Assembly: GCA_050084985.1 (NCBI GenBank)
Contig: JBITNC010000002.1
Span: forward strand, 31,620,001 to 31,684,000
Direction: 5' to 3'
DNA: 64,000 bases
Source of the DNA: Nageia nagi
Lineage: Eukaryota > Pinophyta
The notes under the pieces are model-generated. The model made no database searches and had not been told where the DNA came from. It saw only the letters and a list, made by a program, of their open reading frames with translations. Below are positions 1 through 11,634 of this stretch, in pieces. Numbering within the stretch: position 1 is the first letter of the stretch; each line of letters begins with the position of its first letter. Both the position numbers and the translations under genes were made by a program.

Positions 1-478
1 AATACTCAAAATAATAATACGTCACTCAATTTACATATAATCAATAAAAGGTAGGTGAATAAGGTTAATTAATCAAGTTGATAAGTTTGGTGAGACATGA
101 TCAGATTAACGAGGTGTTAAACTCATGGTTTTTCAAAACCATGATTGATCAACTAATTCTAGGATCAAATGATTCTTCTATTGATAGATTGAATGGTCCA
201 TGCAAAATTCCTGCATCATCCATTTGGTTCAGGCACTTATGAATTTAGGGTTAAGATGATATTTTTAAGTGTTTGTACACTTCTAAAAAGAGGAGAGGGT
301 TGTGAAGTGGCCTTCATGCACAAAATAATAAGTAAGAAATTGTTAGTATCTTAGAAGAAGTTGATCCATATGTTCCTTAAGTTAAGATACTTTTCCATGG
401 CATCTCTATTCTTAATGTATTTATGGTTGTGTTGTTGTGAATATTATGAATATTTAATAGTGAAAAACTAATCATGAG
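1..478. other. left flank, no gene seen
   Basis: AT-rich sequence outside element D. No coding frame, LTR end or RNA gene was recognised. The only local structure is a perfect short hairpin at 123-144 with 10-base arms and a 2-base loop. Confidence 0.5.
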
Positions 479-1893
479 TGTGATGAATTGAATTAGGTCT
501 CATGTAGAGTTGCACAACTCTTATTCATAAGATTATTCATAAATTCAAAATGTATGCAATGCCTTACTCCAAACATGAATTAATAATCAATTATATAAAC
601 TACACCCCTCAAGAGCCAACATGTCACTCAAAAGGGAAAATACTCAACAAAAAATACAAATAACTTAGATCTAATGCTAGTATGCCAACATCTCATTGAA
701 TAGGGTAAAAATACAAAATAATAATGTAGTGAAATAACAACAATGCACAAGGAATGGGATCTTAAATGATATTATTTAATAACAATGGAGATACAATTAC
801 ATGCCTTGAAAAGTGATGCTCTCTAGCTAATGATGACTCAATTGTAGATCTTCAGGAGTGTTGTAGCGATGGTATTTTTGCACCTAAGGAGATTACACCA
901 AGGTTGCCTCCAATAGGATTATTGTAGATGGCTCTAGAGCCTCACTAATCACATCAATGATAAGGCTAATCCTAAGGCTTCCTTCCCTCTTTAATGATGG
1001 AAAAATCAAAGTTCCTCTCTCGAATGACTAGAATAAGAAATAGGTTATCCTTCAATCACCTCAAGACCTCAAATACATACTAGTATATGCAAGTGGAAAA
1101 TATAGAGTTCTTTCAATCAATATGATAAAGGGAAGTTTAATAATCAATTCAACATATCCTCCATCTCTCGGAAGTCCTCCCTATATAGGAGAGGTGGTTC
1201 ATCTTCTTATATTACTTTGAGATGATCCAATGATGTAAAAGGGTGATCTGTGTACTCATGTTGCCAACTTCCAATATGGAGATCTATGGGATGAGTGAAA
1301 TCACATCCACATGTATAAAATGCTAGCACTAGGATGATGGAGTTTTCAATGTATCTCAATATTAGTGCTACATGCTAGAATATCATGAAGAAGGTGATTT
1401 GGGGTGTTGGAATACTAGAAAGCTGAACACGGGGGTCTAAATATCCTCATTAACCCAAAATCTAAGTTTGTAAGTTCTCTAATACCTTGGGATGTAAAAT
1501 ATCTCTCTTGGTACCATGTGCAACCCTAGGAGTCCATGTAATAGCTAGAAGTTAGTGTGATTACCTAGATGGATGCTCTACCTCGAAGAGGGGAGCATTA
1601 ATGGCAAGATGATCATCTAATGCTAATATTACAATCATAAAGAGTTAGTATGTAATGCCTAATTATTAGAGACTAATATTGCATTTACAATCATAATGGT
1701 CTTGGTATCATCAATATATCATTATTGGCATAATTATATACTTAACTATACATTAATTGGAGTACTAAAGTATTCTCCAAGTGGAACTTACAAGTAATTA
1801 GCCAAATAACTACTCAAATAAGAAAAAGTACTCATAATTTAATGTTCCCATTTATTAGTGATGAAATGGGGAAAACACTATAAAATAAGGACA
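479..1893 (-). repeat. Element D left (3') LTR
   Basis: It matches 4665-5193 and 22088-23005 along its length. It starts TGTGATGAAT, compared with TGTAATGAAT in the partner, and both stop matching just after AAGGACATTA. Positions 1001-1020 hold the uninterrupted form of the site into which element C inserted in the partner LTR. Confidence 0.6.
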
Positions 1894-4651
1894 TTACTAT
1901 TATGCCCTTCCCAAAGTGATTTTCCCTGAGTAATTTGAAACACCAATAGCTACACTAAATTCTTCTTGATCCTTCTCTCATTCCTTGAAGTTGTGAGTTA
2001 CATAAAAGTAAGAGTCAAATAACTCTAACTTAGTCTGCTTAATAATCTTCATATCAATCGCAACTTTTGAGTCTATGAATTCTAGTCCTTTAGATAAATC
2101 TTCATCTTCATTGTCAAATTTTGATCTTGAGTCAAAAAATGCAAGTTCAATTTTATCATTGCTCCCAAGATATGCTTTGTTATAGATATATGTGATGTTT
2201 TTTCATACAATTTCCTCTTCTTATAGTTCTTTTGTTAAGGTATGTGGAATTATAACGTACTCTTTTAGGACGTTACTTGGGGAGTTTTTATTATTTGCAT
2301 CAATAAAGAACAATTGGTAGTAGAATATTCTCCAGTTGTTTGTGGGAGAACCTACATGTTCATGGTTATGCTAGTACCTTCAGGAAGGCAAAGGTTCCCC
2401 AAGTCTCAATTTTATATTGTAGGTATTTTGGACACTTGTTGCACTTGGTTTGTAGTCCTATTCTTCCAACATGTTGTCTCATGTTCCATTGAATATTTCT
2501 CCAATGTGGTGAGGATCTTTTGATTTGAATTCTTAAAATCCTGATGGAAATTGGTATTTATTTTGAATTGGGACTCCAATCCTTATCTTTTCTTAAATGT
2601 TTCAAAATCAATTATGTCCCTTGAGGCTAATTTCCCTTCTTATGTCTCACTATGAATTTGATATTTTTTGATCCATTTGTTTACCTTATCTATAATGCTA
2701 ACCAACAAATCCATCCATGCCTTTTGATACTCAACCTTTGGCTTCCATGCATCCCAATATATGTAGAAGCATACCATTTCTTTGAATGCTTTGAATTTCT
2801 CATAGTAGTCATGCAAGATTTCTTCAAGAGTAGCCAATTTGTTTGATGGTGACATTTTCTCTTCCTTTATTCATCTTGAATGAAATTATTCAAACTTAAT
2901 CACCATCTACTACATTAGTTTTATCATAACATCTAGTATTTGTTCAACCTTAATTTGTTTTTGAGGGTTGAAGTATTTCCCTCCTTCCCTTTAGATAGGT
3001 TGGTAATTTCATTCCTATCTCCAACATTGATGACCTAATATCTAGGGTTCCTTACAATTGAAATAAATCTTAGGGTTTTCCATCTTCTTAGTCTCACTAA
3101 AGTTTGAAGATGAAGCCATAGGGTACCTACAATGGTTTCTTGTTTGCTTCTTGTGGTCACTTAGTCTTTGATCCTCAACAATTCCTCCCACTTGCCTAGT
3201 GTTAGATGAATTGCAAGAAGTGCTATGGAGGTTATCAAGTCTTTTATTTACAATAGTCTAATCTTAGTTTCTTATGATATCCTATGTGTTCCATCTAAAA
3301 TCTTAATATGTTAACAAATTCCTCCTCTTACCTTATGATACTTAATGAATAGGTTGAGGGTGCTCTGAAAGCTACAATCCCCTCTCTGATGCTCAACATC
3401 TAGATTAATAGAAATAAAAAATAATTTGAATTTTGCTTTTTACATTTCATCATATTTTCCCTCTAAAATTCAAATTTTGAGCACAATAAAATATAACACC
3501 TTATCTCTCCTAATTTAATTTGCTTTTTAAATTAAATAAAATAAAAATATTTTCAAATTCAATTTTTATTTTCTTCTTATTTCTCCTACTAAGAGTAAAT
3601 CCACAAATAATTTTCAAGCTTGAAATAAAATTGCATAATTAAAATAGCTCAAACTTGACATTTAATTCCTTGCATTGTATATTATCTTATCTAGGTTCTA
3701 AATTAATTAAACCTATGGATTATGGGCTAAAAAATCAACTTTGATTCACATTGTTCCTCCTCCAAGCTCAATGTTCACACACAACTATCCTAAAACTCTA
3801 GATCTGATGCAAAAATATATTCAAGTCTTATCAATACATGCCAATATGTACAATGTCCAACTACTATGACTGAATTTTATAGATTCATCAACATGTTAAA
3901 CCTCTTAAAGGCTCAATGTATCCTCTCATGCCTCCATTTTACCATCAACAAGGTAAAAAATATCAAATTTCAAAATTTGACTCTCCAAGAACCACATGTT
4001 CAACTCCAAAACACAAAATGGTCCTTCCAAAATACAAATGAACCTTCAAATGGCTTCAAAATTACCTAACAACCTCCTTGACAGGTCGTAGAAACTTCAT
4101 ATATTCCATATATTTACCTCAAACTTCCATGTTAGCCTAAAAATGGAAAAACAAACTGAGATATAGGTCTCTAATGTAGAAATGAATCTCAAACTTGATG
4201 ATAATTAAGAAAAATATCATAAATTATCTCTTACCAAGCTAGATGAATCTCTTTGAATCCTTAAAACTCAAGTATGCAATTAATTCAGGTCTATTGAAAT
4301 TCCAGAAGGTGATATCTATCATCCTAGATCTTCAATGTAGGTATCCTAGTATCCAGATCCAACAGAGATGGTGCCACAACCTCAACATCTACCATATAGT
4401 TTCCACATGAACTAGATCCAAGCTTTAAAAAGCTTTCTTCTCTTCTAGATATCATATCAAATCCCCTCAATTATTTGAAACAATTATGATATTAGGTTAC
4501 TATCATTATGATGCCTCAATTCTCCTTAGATCTTCTAGTATGTTGACAAGATCTTCTAAGCAACTACTCTCCCATAGGATGGAGATATCCCATTCAACTC
4601 CTTTAGAATTCTCCTCAGCCTTTCTTACCTAGTAGTATGGCAAGATCAAGG
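1894..4651 (-). other. Internal region of element D, no recognisable pol
   Basis: About 2.8 kb, AT-rich, with long runs of A and T near 3420-3560. On the minus strand a pyrimidine/purine-rich stretch next to the left LTR (about 1905-1915, GGGAAGGG on the minus strand) could be the polypurine tract. The longest minus frame is 71 codons at 2640-2855. It is rich in K, E and W, but it matches no family I recognise and may be chance. A 67-codon plus-strand frame at 3866-4069 is likewise unconvincing. Confidence 0.45.
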
Positions 4652-4663
4652 GCTCTAATACCA
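4652..4663 (-). promoter_or_regulatory. Primer-binding site of element D
   Basis: The minus strand reads TGGTATTAGAGC next to the right LTR. This is the initiator-Met tRNA type with one C-to-T change. Confidence 0.6.
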
Positions 4664-4664
4664 T

Positions 4665-5193
4665 TGTAATGAATGGAACTAGGGCTCATATAGAGTTACA
4701 TAACTCTTGTTCATAAGATTAGCTAGAAACTCAAAACGTATGAAACACCTCACTCCAAACACAAATTAGTAATCAACTATGCAAACTACACCCCTCAAGA
4801 GCTAATGTCTCACTCAAAATGGAAAATACTCAACAAACGATGCAAATAACTCATGGTTTTATACTAGCATGCCAACATCTCATTCAATAGGTACAAATAT
4901 AGAATTATAATGTAGTGGAATAATAAAAATGCATAAGGAATGAGATCTCAAATGATATTCTTTGAAAATAATGGAGATACAATTAAATACCTTAAATAGT
5001 GATGCTCTCTAGATAATGATGACTTGATTGCAAATTTTCAAGAGTGCTATAGTGATGGTACTTTTGTACCTAAGGACCTTATAATAGGGTTGCCTCCAAT
5101 AGGGTTATTGTAGATGGCTCCAGGGCCTCACTAATCATAGTAGTGGTAAGTCCAAGCCTAGGGCTTCCTTACCTCTCTAATGATGGAATAATC
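4665..5193 (-). repeat. Element D right (5') LTR, first part
   Basis: Homologous to 479-1007. It breaks off at TAATC, where element C begins, and resumes at 22088. Confidence 0.65.
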
Positions 5194-5682
5194 TATTGGA
5201 ATGTATAATGCATTATTGTAAAGGTTTTGTATTGTTCCTCTTTATAAATTCACTAATACTTAATGGTATCACTAGATACCTTAATTATTTAAGTGAATAT
5301 GATAATGTAACTTGTTTTACACTCCATCTCATGAGCATGCCCCTTAGGTAAAAGGGAGTAGCATATCATACCTTTGTACAATAGTTAAAAGGGTGATTTT
5401 GGCCTATAAATAGAAGGCCCTCTCTTTGTGATAACTCACCAATTTGTAAAGCAAAGTTATGCTTTAAGATAGTGATTAGGAGATGAATTTAGGAGGATTG
5501 TAAGAGAGTTATCTTTATGAACGAAGTAAGATCTTGTTAGTGGATGTACTTATAATTGGTGGAAACACTTTATATCTTGAGTCATTTTGTGAGATTATAT
5601 ATGCTTGGTTTTTGATGTTAGAGTGAGCTTCCATATGATCTTGGTAGTTTATGCTTGTATTCTTTATAGTTCAATCCCTTCA
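5194..5682 (+). repeat. Element C 5' LTR
   Basis: It begins TATTGGAATG, where the partner has TGTTGGAATG, so the terminal TG has mutated. It ends in CCCTTCA. It contains TATAAATA at 5405-5412 within CCTATAAATAGAAGG, a good plant TATA box for the retroelement promoter. Confidence 0.85.
5405..5412 (+). promoter_or_regulatory. TATA box of element C 5' LTR
   Basis: TATAAATA about 210 bases into the LTR. The same motif is found in the 3' LTR (21806-21813) and in the solo LTR (41500-41507). Confidence 0.55.
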
Positions 5683-5684
5683 TT

Positions 5685-5696
5685 TGGTATCAGAGC
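5685..5696 (+). promoter_or_regulatory. Primer-binding site of element C
   Basis: TGGTATCAGAGC, the initiator-Met tRNA primer site, two bases after the LTR end. Confidence 0.9.
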
Positions 5697-6023
5697 TTGG
5701 TGTGGAAGCTCTTCCTCAACATCTTGGTGATCTTCATTCCTCTTCCTACACTTCATTGTTGAGGTAAAACTAAGAGAAGGTACAAATTCCTTCCTTCTTG
5801 GTTATTTTCTTATTACATTCTAATTCTAACATCCTTTTCTGTTATGAGTTAATCTATTGAAAAAAAACATATTTACATGTTGTTAGTATGAATTTTCTTC
5901 ACTGAAGACTATTTTTTGATAGTTGCATTTTTTTTAAAATTTTTTTGTTTGTGATAGAGCTATAACATGTTATATAATTATTTTTTTTTATGCAATTTTG
6001 TGAAGAAATATTATTTTAAAAAG

Positions 6024-6025
<2 letters not shown>

Positions 6026-6071
<46 letters not shown>
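6026..6071. repeat. (AT)n microsatellite
   Basis: Uninterrupted AT dinucleotide run of about 46 bases. Confidence 0.95.
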
Positions 6072-6073
<2 letters not shown>

Positions 6074-6136
6074 CAAAAGAAGGGGATGTTATTTAATGTT
6101 ATTAAAGGGGGAATGCCTTTAAAAATAGGTTTTTTT

Positions 6137-6140
<4 letters not shown>

Positions 6141-6189
<49 letters not shown>
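6141..6189. repeat. (AT)n microsatellite
   Basis: A second uninterrupted AT run of about 49 bases, 70 bases after the first. Confidence 0.95.
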
Positions 6190-6192
<3 letters not shown>

Positions 6193-8018
6193 GATTAAAA
6201 AGAAAACATGTATAACAAGTTAAGGTGGATCTACAATAGGTGCAAGGCCTTCCAGCCCCATTGTTGTGAGTCAACCTCAAAAGTTGCCTTCTCTATATTC
6301 TTCTTGACCCTTTCTATTTATGCGATGAGTCTTATTGACTTTCCGATTGCCTGTTCTTCACCTATTCTCCTCCTATTCTATGCTAGTGCTTGTTCCCTTA
6401 AGTAGTTGATTCTATTCATAGCTTGTTCACCCAAAATAAAAAGGCCAATTTTGTTTGTATGAAACGATAATGGTCAACCCTCTCCTTCCTTGGCCGCTCA
6501 ACCCTCTCAGTGCTCAACCCTCTCCTTCATTGCATGATAGACCTATGAAGTGGCTATGCAAGGGCGGCTAGCTAGAATTTAAAGGCATATATTTATTTTC
6601 TCCTTGTGTGGACTCTTTCTCTCTCCATCATCATTCCCCCTCCTATCTTTTTTTTTCTCTCCACTTCTAATGGTATGAGTGGCTTGATTATGTATAAACC
6701 CTCATCTTTGAAGGCCTAGCACTAACAGATCTCTTTTGGCTAGCCAATAACCTCTCCTTTCCAACTCTTCAACCTCAAACTTCACAACTAGTCTTATCCT
6801 TTCCACCCTTTTGTAGCTCATCTTCTCCTCTCGTATGCCATTGCTAGTCCTCTCTGCAAGTTTTTTTTATTATTTGTGCTTGTCTTTTTGGCACTTCATA
6901 TGATATTTTTAACCTATCCATGAAACCCTTATCATTATATTTACTTGGTGGATGTTTATTTCTTTAAATGAGGAATTTGTTTTGTTGGTGGTTGCTTATA
7001 CATTTTGATTCCTCATTAATGGATGGGTGTCCTCTTTAAGTAAAATGTTTGACTTGAAGTGCTTAGACAAAACTTTGCATTAATAGCCAAGATAAATTAA
7101 ATGCAATTCTTTTTTAGTACACGCCTTCCTCCTTCAACATTTTGTACTCTTCATTAATTTCTCATAGGTTTAATGATGATTACTTTACTTGTTTAAAATG
7201 GAGGAATTTTCTATGTGGTCAAATTAAATACTCATCATTTCCTTCTTTTTTTTTAAAAATGCTCTTTTCATTGAATGAAGAAATATTTTTTAAGCCTAAG
7301 GCAATATTTTTAGGCATTAATTCTCTATAGTTAAATGAGAATTTTTTATTTTTTCTAAATTTAAATTAAAAATTATTTTTCCTAGAAATAACAATTGCAT
7401 ATGCCAAAAGTAAATTTTACTACTTTTTTTATGGTAAAATTTGGCATTTTTTACTTAAAATTTTAAGGTAAACTAACATGCTATAAGGATCATATTGCCT
7501 TAAAGTTTTACTTTTTAAAGTAAAAAAAAGGAGGAATTTTTTATAATTTTTTACTTAGATCCTTATAAAAATATTGCATGACCATTGCTTAGATTTTAAA
7601 TGTTTACTTTGATAAAAAATTTTATGCAAAGTTGGACTTGTGCAAATTATTTAAATGATGCATGTTTATGCCTTTCTAAGTATTTATGTTTTTTGCAAAT
7701 CTATAAATGGACTTATGCGAAATATGGACTTGTGTAAAGATGTCCTTTAGGGATTAGTAAACAAAACCCATTGGAATCTTAATGTTCCAAGTTATGAATG
7801 GATGATATTTTATTTATGCACTTTACTTTATATTTTGCATCTTTGCTTTATTTAATTATGTAAAAATTGTAAATATTGAATGTGCAACCCCCTAAAATGA
7901 ACACATCCGCACATACATTCTATAACATGACTTGTTTAGCAAGTCACAAAGTGAAGCTAAGCCAGACTAGAGCCTTCAATATGGTGATCTAAATGGTGAA
8001 AAGTTTGTACTTCTTAAT

Positions 8019-8499
8019 TGAAGGATTTAGACCTACTCTAATCCTCAAGGTCCAAGACTACTCAATCATTCAACATAACACAAATATAATGTGGTTCCTC
8101 CCTCCTTGGGAGTACATCCACAACTAGTTCTCAATTCTCAATCTATGCACCTCTTACAACAATTCTCTTTCTCTCCTACACAACTAGTAGAGTAATCTTA
8201 CTCCAAAAACTTAGTTATGTTACAAGAGGAGAGGCCCTCTATTTATAGCTTGAGATCACCTCCCTAACCTCCCTTTAACCCAAGGGTAAGGTTAGGGTTA
8301 CAATAAATGTATCACTAAGGTTAGGGTTACAATAAATGTATCACCTAACTTTAACCTACCAACTAATCACATGGTAAAGTCAAAGTCTACATAATAAAGA
8401 ATTCAATTAATCCCTTAAGGTATCTACATATCCTTTAAGTGATTAATTGAATTTATAAGGAGTTTAGATATTCACAATATTTCATTACAAATTCTAACA
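8019..8499 (-). repeat. Element A 3' LTR
   Basis: 481 bp, TG...CA on both strands. It has a minus-strand TATA box at 8240-8247. The block containing GGTTAGGGTT is duplicated in tandem (29 bases, about 8285-8343), which the other LTR lacks. Confidence 0.93.
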
Positions 8500-8510
8500 C
8501 TCCCCCTTAA
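8500..8510 (-). promoter_or_regulatory. Polypurine tract of element A
   Basis: The minus strand reads TTAAGGGGGAG directly before the 3' LTR, the plus-strand priming site. The same tract is at 44261-44271 in B. Confidence 0.85.
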
Positions 8511-8984
8511 TGCAATATTGGGATAGAGCATAGAAGAGAGAAGAGAGAGAGTAAGAGAGAGTTCTCCTCCATAGAGATACAAGTGGAGATGAGAACATTT
8601 ACATATTTGAGAATCTTTTTGAGAACTAGTTTGAGACTCACTACATTACCATTTGACAAAATGGTTTACAATACAATCATTAACCATAACTGGTTTCACT
8701 GTACATAGCAGTCGATCAACTTTAAGCTGAAATGTGAGTCTCCATGAGCTTGCTTATACAAGGTGAGTAACCTGCATTTCTGAAGAAGATCCTGCATGCT
8801 ACAAGCAACTCATGAACAAAATTAGTTAGATGCATCATATATTCAAATAAGAGAATCAAATAATGCCATCTTATAAATAACTGATCAATGGTGCTCTATA
8901 AGTCATCACAAAGATGCCAAGCCATCACTCATAGTCACCTGTTGTATATAGACATGTGTTGATTTTTAATAGAGCATAAAAAAT

Positions 8985-9150
8985 TGTACAACAAGTTTCT
9001 CATGCAGAGCAAACTTACCATGGAGGTATATAATGTACAAGAAGTTCCTCACGCAGAGTGAACTTACCATGGAGGTATATCAATTATATGCTCAAAAAAT
9101 TGTACAACAAGTTTCTCACACAGAGCAAACTTACCATGGAGTTATATCAT
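8985..9150 (-). repeat. 3'-UTR minisatellite of element A, three units
   Basis: Units start at 8985, 9034 and 9101. They share the core TGTACAA.AAGTT.CTCA.GCAGAG followed by TTACCATGGAGGTATA. B has nine such units at the same place. Confidence 0.85.
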
Positions 9151-9220
9151 AATCAACACAATATAACAACAAAAAAGGTCTTAGAGGTGAAGTTGTCATC
9201 ACTAACAAAAGTTCAAACTA

Positions 9221-9688
9221 TCACTCCCTGATAAAATAGGCTTGGATTTCCACATGTTTGGTTCTTTGATGGAATATAGGATTATTAGCCAAAGAGATAG
9301 CTAATTGATTATCTGATGAGATAAGAGAGGGGCCATTTTGCTCATACCTAATTTCATTCAGAAGATGCCTCAGCCAAATGGCATCTTGGGCGGCAATAGA
9401 CATGGCTCGATATTCAGCTTTGATGGTAGAAAGAGTCACAGTAGGTTACTTCTTGGAAGCCCAAGAGATAGCACCTAAACCAATGCTGAACACATATGAA
9501 GAGGTTGATTTTCTATCATCTCTATCTCCCCCATAATCAGAATCTGAGAACCCAGAGAGAACAATCGAGGGCACTTTAGAATACTTAAGAGCAAGATCCT
9601 TTATCCTTGCCACATACCTCAAGATTTGCTTAACAGCATTGAGGTGTTCAACATATGGTTTTTGCATGAATCGTACCATCAGATTCAC
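9221..9688 (-). pseudogene. Copia RNase H remnant (element A)
   Basis: Two open segments of one frame, 9446-9688 and 9221-9439, separated by a stop. The first has the Copia RNase H signature SDSDYGGDRDDRKSTSSYVF. The second has STIKAEYRAMSIAAQDAIWL and the region around the DNQLAISLA motif. Compared with B, about 150 bases are missing after 9221, which removes roughly the last 50 codons including the TKPL-type end of pol. In Ty1/Copia elements this domain degrades the RNA template during reverse transcription. Here it cannot make an intact enzyme. Confidence 0.85.
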
Positions 9689-9741
9689 TACAAAGGTAAT
9701 ATCAGTCGAAAGATTGTCAGATATAGAAGACTACCGATCAA

Positions 9742-9744
9742 TTA
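9742..9744 (-). other. Stop codon at the RT/RNase H junction (element A)
   Basis: The minus strand reads AAG TAA TTG ATT/ATC GGT, where Copia proteins usually have Y-R-Q-L-I/V-G-S. The same TAA is found in B at 45969-45971. C has AAA at this codon. Confidence 0.85.
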
Positions 9745-9768
9745 CTTATAAGCTGTAGCATCAGCCAA

Positions 9769-10662
9769 CTAAGAATCTGAGCTCAGAGATACCACGATTC
9801 TAGGATAAATAGGTATTGTAGCATATTTACACTCCTCCATTCCAAACTTTTGTAAGATATCTGATATATACTTAGATTGACTAAGATAAGTACAATCTTT
9901 GTGTTGGTATACTTGCATCCCAAGATAGTAATGCAAGAGACCTAGATCAGTCATTTCAAATGTTGCCTTCAGTTTGGAGATGCACTCTTGGATGATTTCA
10001 ATATTATTGCTAGTTATGAGAAGATCATCCACATAAAGGAGAATTAAGACCATGTCTTTTCCTTGATTGAGTACATAGAGATCTGAGTCAGAGAAGCACT
10101 TGGAAAAACCAATATCTATAAAGAATCCTAAAATTTTCTTGTACCATGCTCTAGGTGCTTGCTTAAGTCCATACAAAGACTTCTTAAGCTTGCACACTAA
10201 AGACTCTTTACCTTCTGGAATAAATCCTTCTAGTTGATTCATGTAGATTTCGATATCTAAGTCACCATTGAGAAATGCACTCTTGACATCAAGTTGAAAA
10301 GATTTCCATCCTTGAGCTGTAGAAAGAGCAAGGATTATCCTGATAGTAGGCATCTTGGCCACAGGAGCAAAGGTTTCCTCATAATCAATACCATATTTTT
10401 GAGCGAATCCTTTGGCCACTAACCTTGCTTTGTATTTTTCAATTTTTCCATCAGAATTGTACTTGACCTTGTATATCCATTTATTTCCAATCACATTTTT
10501 CTCATTGGGATAAGGAACCAAATCCCAAGTTTCATTTTTCATGAGCGCCTCATACTCAACTTTCATAGCTTCCATCCAACACTCTTGCTTGGAAGCTTCT
10601 TTGAAGGTTGATGGCTCATTCGTATTATCAATTTTGGCAAATAAAGAGTTATTCAAGGTCAT
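9769..10662 (-). pseudogene. Copia reverse transcriptase (element A)
   Basis: A 297-codon open frame with the complete Ty1/Copia RT core: the ARLVAKGFAQ block, FAPVAKM, the QLDVKSAFLNGDL motif holding the first catalytic Asp, KSLYGLKQAPRAWY, and LLYVDDLLI with the YVDD pair. It ends at a stop next to the sequence SDS. Upstream the frame is cut by two stops where B reads Gln (CAA to TAA, CAG to TAG). It would have been part of a single gag-pol polyprotein. The isolated domain looks intact, but no start or polyprotein context remains. Confidence 0.9.
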
Positions 10663-10698
10663 ACTCCTTGTAATTCTCTAAGCTAGAGAATTTTGCTC

Positions 10699-11133
10699 TT
10701 ATGGTGACTTCCCTACATGATCATCCAACCAGTTAGGTGCAAGCAAAGAATCATCTGTATCAGACACCTTAGCATGAGAGGTCGTATCCTCAGGAAGTTC
10801 ATTGAACTTGACATCCCTAGAAATAAAGACTATGTTATGGGATGAGGAGTAGAGCCTGTAACCTCTATGCTGATTATCATACCCTACAAAGATGCATTTT
10901 TTTGATCTTTTATCCAACTTCTTTCTTTTCTCTGAGGTAATGAAGGCAAATGCATCACAACCGAAGACCCTAAAATGTGAGAGGTTAGGTTTCTTTCCTG
11001 TCCATGCTTCATACAGAGTTTTACCTTCAACTACTTTAGTAGGACACCTATTTAGGGTGTGAATAGCAGTGTGAACAGCTTCACCCCATAAGAAACTAGG
11101 AAGGTTACCCAACATGCACCTTGCCATTTCCAT
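10699..11133 (-). pseudogene. Copia integrase C-terminal part (element A)
   Basis: 144 codons starting MEMARCMLGNLPSFLWGEAV, which follows the integrase catalytic Glu region. It goes on through HTLNRCPTK and HFRVFGCDAFAF and the typical RSKKCIFVGYDNQHRGYRLY block. Upstream it is in frame with 11194-11583, apart from the stop at 11194-11196. It ends at a stop shortly after DDHVGKSP. Confidence 0.88.
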
Positions 11134-11193
11134 AATGGTTCGATTCTTCCTTTCAGTAACTCCATTTTGTTGAGGGGTGTAAGGGATTATGAA

Positions 11194-11196
11194 TTA
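11194..11196 (-). other. Shared integrase stop codon (element A)
   Basis: TAA after HGIKR, where Copia integrases normally continue with Gln-Phe. B has TAA at 47420-47422 and C has TAG at 18751-18753. Confidence 0.9.
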
Positions 11197-11583
11197 CCGC
11201 TTGATCCCATGTTTAACACAATAGTCATTAAACTCATTGCTATTATACTCGCCCCCATTATCAGATCTCAACATCTTGATCTTAAAATTAGTTTGATTTT
11301 CAACAAGAGCCTCGAAGTATTTAAACCTATCAAAAGTTTGATCTCTGTGCTCAAGTAGATAACCAAATGTCATCCTATTGAAGTCATCAATGAAGGTTAG
11401 AACATAAGAAGCTCCCCCTAGAGTCTTAGTCTGAAATGGACCCATCAAATCTGAATGCACAAGTTGAAGAGGATGAATAGCCTGAGTTGCCTTATCTTTT
11501 TCAAACTTTTGCCTATTCATCTTTCCTAGAATGCACCTTTCACAGAGACCAATTATGGGTGAAATATTAGGTAAACCTTCCAC
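11194..11583 (-). pseudogene. Copia integrase zinc finger and core (element A)
   Basis: A 129-codon segment with the second half of the HHCC zinc site (LCERCILGK), the first catalytic Asp in HSDLMGPF, FIDDFNRMTFGYLLE, and SDNGGEYNSNEF with the second Asp and the Glu. It ends in KHGIKR followed by TAA. The HHCC histidines lie upstream (11584-11640) in the same frame, but they are separated by a TAA (CAA in B) and a TGA (CGA in B). The family role is to insert the cDNA into the genome. Confidence 0.9.
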
Positions 11584-11634
11584 AAGTTCTTAAGTTTTTA
11601 TATCTTGAATACTCTTATGGTTAAGGTGCCCTAA

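Larger units (their letters stand above)
5697..8018 (+). other. Element C leader, first part
   Basis: This is untranslated leader between the primer site and the point where A inserted. It holds two long (AT)n arrays, a pyrimidine-rich stretch near 6595-6660 and, at about 7700-7990, sequence that aligns with the leaders of A and B on the other strand. That homology runs on without a gap at 16402 once A is removed. Frames at 6208-6405 and 7142-7330 look like chance. Confidence 0.6.

Noticed and set aside
474-478. ATGAG as target duplication of element D, with ATAAG at 23011-23015
   Set aside because: One mismatch and an offset from the LTR end; too easily found by chance.
2640-2855. 71-codon minus frame inside element D
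   Set aside because: Possible, but no family match and no support beyond length, so not called as a gene.
8976-9150. CRISPR-like array (also 44745-45226)
   Set aside because: Unit lengths vary, there are no unique spacers, and it lies inside a plant retrotransposon.
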